Source: Steinernema hermaphroditum (taxonomy: Eukaryota; Nematoda; Chromadorea; Rhabditida; Steinernematidae). From it: a stretch of DNA of 64,000 nucleotides. The stretch covers positions 4,676,012 through 4,740,011 of the forward strand of contig CM059623.1 in NCBI GenBank assembly GCA_030435675.1, in the 5' to 3' direction. Of this stretch, positions 30,555 to 43,100 are shown one piece after another. A model generated the notes under the pieces. It did not search any database. It saw only the letters and a list, made by a program, of their open reading frames with translations, and was not told where the DNA came from. How positions within the stretch are numbered: the first letter of the stretch is position 1; every line of letters begins with the position of its first letter. The translations under genes were made by a program, and so were the position numbers.

Positions 30555-31086
30555 CCTCGCCCGCCCAGGAAGAGTCCAAGGAGAAGGCCGAGACGATCCG
30601 CACGGAAGATGTAGTGAGTGAGTGGCGTACGTGAGAATCTGCCTGTCTACTCCCGACCCCTAGCTGTCTATGTCTACCAGTGTGTATATATACCCCTGTG
30701 TTCATGTATCATCCCCTTCTGACCCTGAGCGGTTTAGTCAATGGTCACCCCCTCTTTCCCCTGTGCCGGCCACATCATAACAGAAGAGCTCAGCTTCGGC
30801 TTCAAGGTGTAAACGATGACGACGAGCGATCATCCGGACGGCACTCAGTATGTGAATGCTGCCTTCCGGGTCTCGGACATATCCAGTTTCCCTGTAAAGG
30901 CACTGTAGACGGTTTCGAACGAGAGTCGTCTCCATCGCCGATCCTAACTTCGGTGTTCAAGTCCATTTGAATGGGATAAACCGATTGCATTGTGCACTTC
31001 TGTAATTGTGCTCTCTTACCTATTCCGCCTTGGTGCTACTGGTGATCCACAAGCCAAGAACATGCAGCAAGGGCAACAGTAACGAG
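30555..31086. other. Intergenic stretch at the 3' side of the dynein gene
   Basis: No gene supported. Part of it (from about 30960) is the downstream flank that was copied to 15895-16068. Confidence 0.4.
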
Positions 31087-31092
31087 TTTATT
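31087..31092 (-). terminator. Poly(A) signal of the dynein-2 heavy chain gene
   Basis: AATAAA on the minus strand, 15 bp after the TGA at 31108-31110. Confidence 0.7.
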
Positions 31093-31107
31093 TCTGTTCA
31101 AATCAAA

Positions 31108-34100
31108 TCAAGTCGGAGAGTTCAGAAAAACAGCCACCGAAGCGAGAATCCACTTATCGCGCTGAGACCGTCCGCATGGAATCTGGACGGTGGCGATGGC
31201 CTTCTCCCTCCGTTTGTCGACGTAGAGTGGAACCCACACCGATTCTACCTCGTCGTAGATGTCTTTGGAGCCCTGAAGACACCGTTTAGGGAGAGAACGT
31301 CTGCCCTCATACCTTCGGACTCCAGGCGACGATCAGTGGAGGAAGGCCGTTGAGGGGGGCGGACGAGGGAAGCGCCTCCGAAATTCTGCTGCCATCGAAG
31401 AGGGCGCCTTCGATCTGGAGCTCGGAGAGTTGAAGCAGAAGGGGCGAGGAGCCGAAGGCCGCGGCGCTCCATCCCGTCCGGAGCTTCAGTTCATCCATGC
31501 TAACTTTGAGATGGCGGGCGGTGACCTGGCGGAGGGCGTTCAGAAGGGCCCATGGCCGGAGGAGCACGGAGAGGTCGACCGGGCGGCTCAGGAGCTGTCC
31601 CGACTCGGCGGCCTGGAGGAACGCCTTCGTGGCGGTAAAGCGGTGGATGAGTTGTTCGAGGAAGACGACTGGAAGCTCCGGTCCGTTCCACACGGACTCC
31701 CACTCAGAGGGCAACTGGAAGACGGTGGAGGTTACGGAAGCGGAGGTAGGAGTACCTGATGGTTGATGAGTTGCTGGGCGATGTGGGTGGTCTCCGCATC
31801 TGGAGCCGTAGCTCCTGTGAGAGTTTTTGTGAGCGCAGCGAGGGTGCCGTGGACATGTTTGATCTGGAGAAGCGGATAGGGGCTAGGGGTGCATGGGAAG
31901 ACTCACGACTTTGGCGGTGTGAACCACCTCGATAGAGAGAATCTCGATCGTCGGGTCGGAGGACGTCTTCGCCTCCGGGATCTCCTTCGGGCGAATGGAA
32001 GCCGCTTGATTCAAGCGCTTCCACAGGGTCACGATTGGTCCGATGCCATCGATCCAGGCCTGCTTGGAGTGACTCGGATCTGCTTGCGCCTTCAGCGAGG
32101 CGGCTCTCGAGGCGACGAGGAGACTCCTCAGGTGGCGCAGGGTCATCTCGCTCTCGGTGATCTCCCAGGCGAAGCGGATGTTCGCCGGAAGGTCAAAGAA
32201 GGAGGGCGGGTCGTCGGAGGGAATGTTCTCCGAAACGAAGGTGAGCATGTCCTGAATGGGGTGCCTTGGAGCATGGGACAGAAGCCTACCTCGACAGAGC
32301 TGGCTGTGGGTACCGTAATTCCGCGGACGAGTTCGGAGTGTGTCGACTGCCCTGTGATGACCGTCGTGTTGAAGTTCTTCCGGAGGTAGGCACGGAGCAC
32401 TTCGACGTCGAAGACGTTATCGATCCGTCCCCCGTAGATCACTTGATCCATCAGTCCGTAGATGAAGTCCCAATCTTAAGCACGCCTATAACATCACCGT
32501 AATCCCTAGTCTGCCCACCTTTCGTCTCCGAGCGACACCATTCGTCGATGACGTGGCGAGCAGCGCGGACGTCGCCCGAAGAGAACTCGTAGAACTTGGA
32601 GAATCCCTGGGGAACGAAAGTGCGTCGCTCCTGTAGGAGGGCGTTCAGCCAGGCGAGGACGAAGAGCGCCTGGGCCTGGAGGTGCGAGGAGATCCTCAGG
32701 TCGGCCTGTCGCCACGCGGTGAGGGTCCTGGAGATGTTGTTGCGGATGCCGGGCGGCGCCTCGAAGACGATCTTCGTCGCCTCCTGCAGAAGCACCGAGG
32801 GGAAACGGTCGTCGGGCTCCGTGGTCAGCCAGAGGCGGAAGCGCTCGTGTCTCTGCTTCAGAAGAGAGAGCTCCTTTTGGAGTTCCGGAATGAAGGATGT
32901 GACGAGGTGGAGGTTGGTGAGGCAGAGCCACTCGCCCTCCGCGGCGCACTTCCGGAGCGTCTCGAGGGCGATCGTCTGCTGGCCCTGGCCCATGGAGATC
33001 TCGTGCAGCCTCTCGCGCCCGATCGTCTGTGCCGCGAGGTCCTCGAGGTCGCCACTCGGGTCGGCGCTGACTCCGACGGTCACTAGAATCGGCGTCTGTG
33101 GAGAGCCTTCTTTGGCGAGGCGTCGGAAGTCGACGTTCGGAGGGTTGATGGAGCGCAGGCCTAGCACGTTCTGCGCAAAGTGGGTGGCGGCGGAGTGGAG
33201 GCGATCGGGACGGATCGCCTGGATGACCAGGAGCCTCTGAAAGGGCGTCAGACGCGCTTCCACACTCTTCGGAAAGTGGTTCTCGCAGTTGGAGGATCGC
33301 GCGAACTCGCTCCACGTGGCCTGGTCGGAGAGGCCAAGCGTCTGGAAGAGCGACGGGAGGTGATTCTGGATGCGGAGGACGTCGGCGCGCCGTGAGGGCG
33401 GAATCCAGGAGACACCGTGGGACGAGTGGTCGTCGCGGCCCTCACCACTCATCGCGATTCCCGTGAACACGGCCCATTCCTGCAGAGGCGGAGTCGTCGG
33501 GGCCATCGCGGGGGACTTACGTTCTTCTGGAACGCCTCTGGGTGGGTGGCGAAGACGAAGCTCAACGCGAACATCAGACGGTCGGACTTGAAGATCCCGA
33601 GCGCGACTGTGTGGTAGACAAGGGTCTGCAGGCTACGGTAGAGGGTGTCGAGGCGCTTGGAGGGCGATGAAGAGCGGTCCTGAACGTTGTACGTTCTACT
33701 GAATGGACTTCCCACAGCTTACCTTATCTATGGACAGCACGGCCTTAAAGAGTTGGATTACGGTATTAACGCTGTAGTTGTACATGCGGTTGTGCCTGTG
33801 GAGGTCGGCGATGGCGAAGTAGAGGGCGCTGGCACGTTGTGCGAAGGGGAGATAGACGTTCCTTTCCTGGAAGGCGACTATGCATGCACTCCGCAGGACT
33901 CGCCTACCGTATTCAGTTCGTTTTGGAGACGCGCCGACTCGTCTAGGCTCGCAGCGATCGTCTCTGCGTTCTCCTTGCTTCTGTTGAGCGAAGTGAGGAG
34001 CTGCTGGTTCTCCAGAAGGTTTCCTTCAGAAGAAGCGAGTTCCTGCAATATTTCTATGAGCTACCGTAGCTACAGTACCCCTCTCACGTTCAGGAGAATC

Positions 34101-37100
34101 TGCTCCAACTCATCGAGTCGGATCTTCATCTGCTCGACGTTCTTGGTGAGGTCGTTCGACTTCAGCTCCAGCTCGGGCTTCTCGATCTCGATAGCCAGCG
34201 AGAGGAGCTGCGAAGTGAGGCCCGATCTGGTGGTACTGTAGTTGACTACGGTAACGATGGAGTGGAGGGCGCTGGGGAGGTGGATCTGCTCGTTCTTCGT
34301 GCAGAGGAAGAGGCGCGCCTGCTCGTGGAAGTCGATCGTCTTCTCGCCGAACTGAAGCGTTTGGCGCGGCCCCTGCAGGGAGACTTCGCGGCGCAGAAGT
34401 GGCACAAGGACCGGGTCGACGCCGGCGACGTCTTCGACGATCGCCGTCTTCCCGAAGCGCACCGCCAGCTCCAGCTGCGTCAGAAGGTCGCTCTGTGCCG
34501 CCTTCAGACGCACCACCGAGTCGCCGAGGAACCGCTGGAGGAAGTCAGTGACGCGCCCCGTCGCGTCGATCACCAGTGGCGTCTCCACGCTTCGGAAGAG
34601 GGTTACGGTATTTTGGAGGGAGAGGGCGTCCGCCGGGAGGCCCCTGTTCTTCCAGTTGAGCTGCTCCGTCTCGAGCGCCAAGAAGGAGAGGACGTTGAAG
34701 TGAGGTCCCTTCGACCCCGATCGGCCGAGGTTGATGATGTTCACCCACTGCTCTACCGTATCCCCGCGGATGCGCTCTGACGCGCCCCCAAGGAAGGTGA
34801 TGAAGGCGGCGGAGACGATGCAGCACCGACTTAGCTGGTCCATTTGCTCCTGGAGGTCGTTCATCTGCTCCTGCCAGCGCGAGAACTCGCTCCCGAGGCG
34901 CTCCACCAACGTGCCAGCCACTGCGATCGTCGCCTAAAATGTCTCCTCTCATTTAGAGTCTCCGGATTACGGCAACCTGCTCCTTGTCGAGGTCGATCTT
35001 GATCTGTGTCGCATCTTTCATGAGCACCTCGAACTTCGTTTTCAGGTCGGCCACTTTCGCGTCGACCGTCTCGAGGCCCTTCGCCAGCTTCTCCATCTGC
35101 CTCTCAGATTTGCTCAGATTTCTGAAAGTATACGGTAGCGGCGTCTCATCGATCCACTAAACCTCAGGAGTTCGTTCTTCTCATTTTCCAGCGGGGCGAT
35201 CTTATCCAAGATGGCGGAGTACTGTAAGTTCGCTGTTACCCACGCCGCGAGGGGAGCTGCTGCCACAGAAGCACGCTTCGCGTTCTAAAAGAGGCTACAG
35301 TATGAGTCCCCCACAATCTACCGTACCTTCTGATCGAAAGAAGCGGGTTTCTGATTGATCAGACCTTGGACTTTCTTTCCCAGCTCGGGAGTGATTCTCC
35401 TGGCATCGAAATTGACAATTTCTTCTTTCACTCCTGATTTCGCCAGGAATCTTAAGACCCGAGGTTACCGTAGACTCCCCACTCAGGACCTACTTTCTCA
35501 TTGCCTCCCAGGAAGTGTCGAGGATGCCCATGAAGGTGAGCACCGCCTGGAGGATGTCGCGGACCGCCTCTGGAGGCGCTCGAAGACTTCGAATCTCCGA
35601 AAGACTCTCCGATTTGATGGATCCAACCGCCTTCCGAGCCTCCTAAAACAAGTCGGCTATCGTAACCTTTTCAGATCTGCGTACATTAAGGAGAGGTTCA
35701 ACGTCCTTCAGTTGATCTTCGATGAGCGCCTTCTGCTCCTCGATGCGTCTCGCCTCCTTCTCCGTCGCCACCTTCAGCGTCTCTATGTCACTCTTCTGCT
35801 CGTTCGCCCCCTAAACACTCTCATGCATACGGTAGTCGAGCCCACTCCCACCGTCATGCTCTGTGTTATGTCCTTGAGGGCTCTGTCGGCCTCAGCCTGT
35901 TTCTCGGCCAGAAGACGACCCTTCTTCGCTGCCTTCTTCTGCATCTTCGCCACCTCGTCGCGCGTCTCCGTCAGCTTCGAGACACCCGCCCGAAGTCTGT
36001 TCAGGCGTGTGCCGACGCTTTCGCGTTTCTCGCCGAAGATCTTCAGGTAGTTCTCAATGAAAACAGAGAATCTTGTGGGCGTCTGTGAGTCCGGCGGCGC
36101 CGACTCGAAGATCTCGCCGAAGGAGACGACGATGTCGTCGGAGACGTCCATTCCCTTCGATTTGAGGAGCAGTTTTGGGATCTAAACAGAGGGAACTGTG
36201 CTTTGGGAAATATTTTCTCTAGTGCAAGCGCATGAATCGAGCGAACCAGGCAGAAAAACATGGCAGAGACAGTCTGAAAAGTGTTTTATTCTTGAAGGCA
36301 GCTGGAAGAGGATCGGTGGTGCACATCCGAGATTCTCTCGAATTCAACAACCGTAGAACGAGACGAGTCTATCTAGTGGTGCTGAGCCACCGGTCTCCCT
36401 CTCATTCTTTCTCCGAATGGACAATTTAAGTGATTTTTGAGACAGTGTAGCCTGCAGTCCTGTGCTCCTTCTCAAATTATGCACTTTCCAGATTGTTTCA
36501 TAAATCGTCTGTACTTCAGCTACATCATTTATGTTCCATAGTTTACCTGCACAAGGGTCCTCTTCGACCACGACTCGTTCCAGAGGACGTTCGCCTGCTT
36601 GTAGAAGGCGGGATTGGCCGTCAGATTCTTGACAAAACAGTCGCTGTCGACGTTGGCGATGATCGCCACGTGCAGATTCTGATGTACTTCTGAAACGAAT
36701 CTCCTTGATGCGCACTTCCACTGAGGATTACTGTAGGAGAAGAACGAGTAAAGGTCTCGTGTGTATCCCTGCTGCGAGGCGAGGTCCCGCAGCGCGTTGC
36801 CGAACTGGTCGAACTCCTGAGGGGAAAAGAGACCCGGAACGTCGCCGGAGGAGAGCACCGAGTTGAGCATTTCGAGGAAGGACTCCGAGAGGACCTGGTA
36901 GTCCTCTATCACGAAGACGACGTTTTCGTTTTCGACGGCCGCCGTTTGCATCGCCTAAAAGAAAGGTCCTGGGTCATCGTGGCAGGACTCACGGCTTTGA
37001 GATCGTTTCTGAAGTGTTTCTCGCCGTAGTTGGAGGAGACGCGGGGCGACAGGATCTTCATCTGGTGGAGGAAGGCGACGATGGAGACCGCCGCCTTCCG

Positions 37101-40100
37101 ACCGAGACCAGGACGTCCCGCCAGGAGGACGGAGCCTCCAGAGGAGGTGAGGATACGGTCGACGTGTACGCAGAGGTCGATGAGTTCGTCGAAGAGGGGG
37201 AACTTGAAGGAGCCCACTTCGAATTCTGGAGACATGTCTTGCACTCAGGGTACTGTAGTCCGCCTACCGTATCTGTTGACAGCTTTCTCGAGAATGCCTC
37301 TGAAATCCTTCCTCGTTGTCGGGACGATTTTCGTCGAATTCGATCCTATGAGGGGACCTGGCGCCGAGACGAAGAGATAATCTGGAGGGGTACGGTAGAA
37401 GATTGCATGACAAACCAAAGCTACCATCTTGATGGGCGGCGCCCGAGCTGACAACCTCGACGAGGATCTGAGAGAATCGATCGTGGTGGTCGGCGGTGAC
37501 GAGGCGATCGGCAAAGATACGGTGCGCCTCGAAGAGGAGGGCGCGGTTAAGGAGCTCGACGGCGCCGTCGCCGGCGATCTCGTAGCGCGTGAGGGCCAGT
37601 GTCCAGTTAGTGAGGGCCCGACAAGTGAAGACGAAGTGGGGCTGGTCGCCGGAGGGGAACGCCTTGCGGACAAGCACAAAGATGCGCACCATGATGCTAG
37701 TGAGGGCCTCGATGCGGGCTGGGGACTGCAATGTCTCCTGGAAGGGGCATTGAAGGGACCACACGCGTGGATGGGGTACCTCGAAGATTCCTTGGAGATA
37801 GGAAGAGTAGATGGTGATGAGCTCCTCTTCCGTGGGGAATTCCATCGACACGAGCAAGAGGAGGGAGACGAATCGGGAGGGTAACTGGTGGCGACTCTCG
37901 TTGCTGCCCGTGCAGATGCTCGACACCAGCTGAACAGCGACTGGATTACAGTAGTTGGCCATTTCCAACCTGGACGTTTTCGAGCCCGACCCAGTCGAGG
38001 TTGGCATCGTAATAGCCCCGATAAACGAGCATCTGGTGAAGGAAAGCGACCAGCTCCGAAGTACCGTACTTGTCCGGTTTGAGCAGGTTGAGCGCCTTGA
38101 GGTAGAGGACGAGGTTCGGCTTCTCCTTCGGCTTCAGAACTCGCCCTGTGGCCGAGGAGACCTGCACGCAGTGTTGGAGAAGGATCTGCTCGATTTGCTT
38201 GGCACTGAATGGGGGTTGGACGTCGCGAGAGGGAGGCGATACGGTACCTGGTTTGGGCGCTGCAGTGGACGACGACTGCCTGGGAGTCGCCGTCCGCCTC
38301 GAAGCAGTTTTTGAGAACGCTCTCTTTTCCACAGCCATCCGGTCCCACTAGAAGGAACGGGGCTCGATTGCCTTCTCGTAGCCATTTTTCTATCTGAAAT
38401 CGACGGAATAGGACCCCATAGAGGAAGTGACTTACCGTATCCTTTGTTCTCTGCGCTCCGGCGGTCAGAACCAGAGGTCGAAGGTCGTCGCTTTTGATCT
38501 CCTCCATCTTCGGCACCATCCCCGGGTCGTCGGAGTAGGTGGTCAACGAGTCGGTCCTTTCGTCGAAGCGCACGTTGTCGGGCCGTCGAGCGTCGGGAAG
38601 CGTGTGACCGGCGAAGACGACGTCGGAGGCGAAGGCACGCTTCGCCTCGAGGGGGAGACCGGCGGAGAGACCTCGGAAGAGGGCGACGAGGAACTCCTTC
38701 TGGGATCGACACTTCGACAACAGGGAGAGGACGTTCCTGATAAGCGCGACGGGACTCTGCGACACCGCGAACTCCCCTGAATCGCGTTTCAGGACCCAGT
38801 CCAGGGCGCCGAGCAGCGAGTCGTCTATCCACTGCCGGAGGTCGACGGCGACGTCGTCGGCGTTCTCTTTCCACCATCGATCGACGATCGCCTTCGGGTC
38901 GAGGTTCTCCTCGCTGACGAAAATCATTCCCATGCGGGATACGGTAGCAGGAGAGGCGTGCACGAGACTGTCGGTCTCGAAGATGAAGTTGACGTTGGAG
39001 CCGAACTGGATGCGCTCTCCCGAGGGCATCGTGAGCAGCTTGTTGTCGTCGAGCACCGAATTCAGGGCCTCGATCCACTCGGGGTCGATGTCGCCGTCGC
39101 AGATGATCCACGCCGGCGTCGACGGCTCCTTCACCACCTGCCGCGCCGCCGCCGTCATGACGCCGTCCGTCCACTCGCGCGTGTCCAGGTCCATCCAGCC
39201 GAGCAGTTTCGTCCTCGACATCGACTTAGGGTTGAAGGTGAACGTGGTAACCTGGAAAGAAGCTTAGAGGTAGGAGAGGAGTCCCTCACCTGGTTCCCGA
39301 GCACTCCTAACGCCTTTTTGAGCAGCTGCCAGAGGGTCGATTTTCCCGAGCCACTGGGACCCACGAGAACGACTCCGGTGCGCTGGCGGAGCTGCTCGTA
39401 GAGCTCGAAGATCTTCGTCATCTGCTGCTTCCCGACGGCGAGACCCATCTCGTCGGCTGTCTTCTCGAGCGCCGCCTGGAGTTCAACGAACTCGGCACTC
39501 TGATTGGAGCACTCGGGGAAGACGTCCTTCACCAGCTCCTGGAAGCGCTTCGCATCGGCGAAGGTCAACTTCGAGAGTGTGTTGAGGGTGAGCGCCTGCA
39601 CGACTATGTCCACCTGGTTGGCGTCGCGATTCCGCGCCAGAAGGTCGCCGCAGCCTCGGAGGACTGTCTTGAGGGCACGGAGGCCCCAGTCGTAGTGCTG
39701 TTGCGCCGAGAGCATCTCGCGACTCAGGGCGAAGATCTCGACGAGTTTCCTCGCGAGGTCGGGTCGTGTGAAACCCTCTGAGTAGAGGAGAGTCTCCGCT
39801 ATGAGCTGGTTGTCCGGCACGGACATCACTACTGGCCGGAAAAGCTGTTTCAGGTTGTCCGGCAGCTTCTGTCGTCCTCCGTAGCCTTTTCCAGCGGGAT
39901 TCAATGTGATGAAGATGCCCGAGTTGGAGTCCACGGGGATCATGTGCGTCCCGAGGGTGCACGACCGATGCTTCGAGCGGATCGCGTCTTGGATCGTTTG
40001 GATTTGAGTGGATACGGCCGACAGTACCGTCTAAATCGAAGAGATCATCGAACACTGGAGAGGCGCCAACCTGGTCAAGACGGTTGAATTCGTCAAAGCA

Positions 40101-43100
40101 TCCCCAGGCGCCGCACTGGACGATTCCGACGAAGATGCGACTCATTGAGTGGACGTCGATGCCTTCGTCGCAGTTGAAGACGAGCACTTGGCGTCCGAGC
40201 AACGAAGCCAGGGCCTGAAGGAACGTCCTTCGTTCGCCGAGTGGTAGAAGATACCGTATACCCACCTTGATAGACTCGGTTTTTCCAGTTCCAGCAGGTC
40301 CATAGGGGTTTCCGCCAAGTCCCATCGCCATCGCTAAACCTCTCTGTCAGTAGACATCACTCCCATACCGTATACCTTGTGTCAGCGTCAAGTAGCACTT
40401 GTCGGTGAGAGGCGTGTGGACGAGCTTCGGAGCGTTCCCCTGAGACGCCGAATAGAAAACTCCCGAGGCCTCATCTCACTCACCTGGTATTCGTAGGTGT
40501 ATTCGATCTGGGTGTTCACCTGCTTCGCGTAGACAGAACCCGAGATCAAATAGAAACGGAGTTGGCGCTGCCACGTCCAGCAGGCGACGCTGCGCGCCTT
40601 CTTCTCCACGAGGTCGTCGACGATCTTGATGTGATGGATGAGGTCCAGAACGAGCGCTTTCAGCTTCAGCTGGAGCACTCGGTCCTCGATGCGTGTGGCC
40701 GTGTACGCCTCCAGCTGCTTCTCGAGGGCCGAACGGAACTCGGGAAGACTCCCTCCGGAGCTGATGACGCTTTCGCAGTCTCTGCAGAAACGAATCTGCT
40801 CTGAGAGGCAGAGCACCTGAACGAGGAGGTTACGGAGGATACGGTAGGAGGGATGGGACCTGCGACGGGTACTTGGCGGGATTGACTGTCTCCTCCCGAA
40901 GACTTTCGGCCACCAAACGGCGGATCGTCTCTCGCATGGAATCCGAGAGTTCTTGGAGCCAGATCTAAAGCTAGCCGTCCATGTAAAGGCTACAACTCAG
41001 AAGCACACTCACCTCCACTTGGGGAACAATCCTAACAGGCTTCGCCAGAGGAACCTGCTCGTTCTCCGCCGAAACCATCGCTGCGATGAGGTTCGCCGAC
41101 TCGTCGATGACGACCTTGTCGATTCCTTGGAAAAGCTTCTTCAGATGCGCCTGGATTACGGTAGCATTCGTCGACTGACCCAGAATCTCGAGAAGGTCGT
41201 CGTCTCCGAGGAAATAAAAGCGCGGGAAGGCCTTCCTCTTTTCCTGAGTAAGGCTGTTATCTCGTGTGGGGTCGACTACCGTATACCTCTAGGAAGTTGT
41301 TGAGCGCCTTTTGACAGCGATTCAGCTGGTCGATGATCTGCTCGAGGGTCCTCCTGAGCGATTGACGCGAGCAGAGAGACACGAGGCGAGGGTCTTTGGC
41401 GACGTCTTAAGATCCATCACCGTTAGCTCTACCGTACTCCTCCCTACCCTTCATGATAGCGCGAAACTCGACATCCACGCGATTGAAACGCGACGCTTCG
41501 GAGGGGAGCGAACCTCGGCCGAAGATGGGCTCCAAGTAGATCCACTTCCGTTGGATCTCGTTCATCCACTGCAGGTACTGGTCGAGGTCAGCCAGTCTAA
41601 GGTTACGGTACTCTATGATCGTACGGACAATTCACCGACCTCGTCTCCCAAACGGAAGTTTTCTCACTGAACTGTGCGTAGAAGGGGGAGTTCTTGAGCG
41701 ACTGGAGGAGGGCCTGACTATCTTTGACCTGAAAGAATGGGGCTTCCGTTGGTTACGGTAGGAGCGTACCTGGTTGATGGAGTCCCTCCACTCTTTGATC
41801 ACTTTCACTATCGATCCATTTGTGTGTTTGTACTCAGTTAGGTGGAACTCAGTCTGCAACGGTCCTTAGAGGCGCGCTGAAAGGTTACGGTACCTGGGCA
41901 GCCCAAAGTTCAAGCTCCTGGATGGCCTCGCGAATGGTGACTTCGCCCTGCGCTCTTGCGTTCAGATTCTTCAAGGCGTCGACGTTTTCGACGACGTTGG
42001 TGTGGACGGAGATGAGGTCGGAGAACTTCAGTCTTTCGAGGGTGGTCCCGCGGGGAAGGGAGACGAGGCGGAACAGCTCCAACCAGTGGTCGCTGCTCAG
42101 CATTTCGCCTCGACAGAATTTTAGGCATGCACTGAATTCCTGAAGATAGAAGGAACGGATATGTTCTATGTTTGGCCGTCAAGAAGTCCCACCTTCATCC
42201 CGTCGATCTCCTTTCCAAGACGAACACTGATGTGAGTCATCGGCGAGTTCCTCAGTTCCTCCGTCCACTTCTGAAGGAACTCGTCGAAGAGGTAGGTCTT
42301 CGAGCGGAAGACGATCCACTCCTCCTCGGCGAGGGTTGCCAACTCGTCGTTGAAGCGCTGGTAGAGCGTCCAGCGCTGCTCGCTGTCCACAATGTCCTTC
42401 TCGAGTTCGTCCAGAATCGGGAACTCCGCCGGTGGTAGTTCGAATTGTTCGCACTCCGACCTAGAGACAGACCTCTTTAGAGCAACCTCTAGGGCCTCCA
42501 GTGCCTACAGAAGGGTCTTCTTGTGCTCCGTGAGTTCGTCGAGCTGCGCCCTCTTCTCGGTGACGAACTCGATCGTCTTCAGGATCTCGGCGCGGCCCTG
42601 GTCGAGCGTCTCCGTCGATGGCTTGAACTGCTGCCAGCGGGCGAAGAGCTTCTCCGCCTCGGCGTTCAGGGCCCGGACGCGTTCGTCGACGTTCTCGCGC
42701 ATCACCACCAGCTGGTCGGCGATCATCGTCTGATGGCTGTCCAGCATCATCTGGAAGTTCTCCCACTGCGTGACTACGGTAGGCAGCTGCTCGACTCCGC
42801 CGCCTCCGGCCGACCGGAGCAGCTGGTTCTTCTCGTCGATCAGTGCCATCAGTTCTTTCAGCTGAACACATGATGCATAGCTTGGTGACCTTCTTGTAGC
42901 CGACTGCTCACCTCCTTGTTCTTCTTGGCGAACTTCGAGTGATTCTGATTCGCCTCAGCGACCTCCGCAATCGATTGCGGCCGCGTGCTGATTACCGTAA
43001 TCGCCTCCGTCAGGAACTGCGTCGTCGCCTGCAGCTCAGTGGTTATCGAATGTTTCAGAGTCCAGATGAGCGTCTCGTAGAGGCGCTGAAGCAGATCGTC

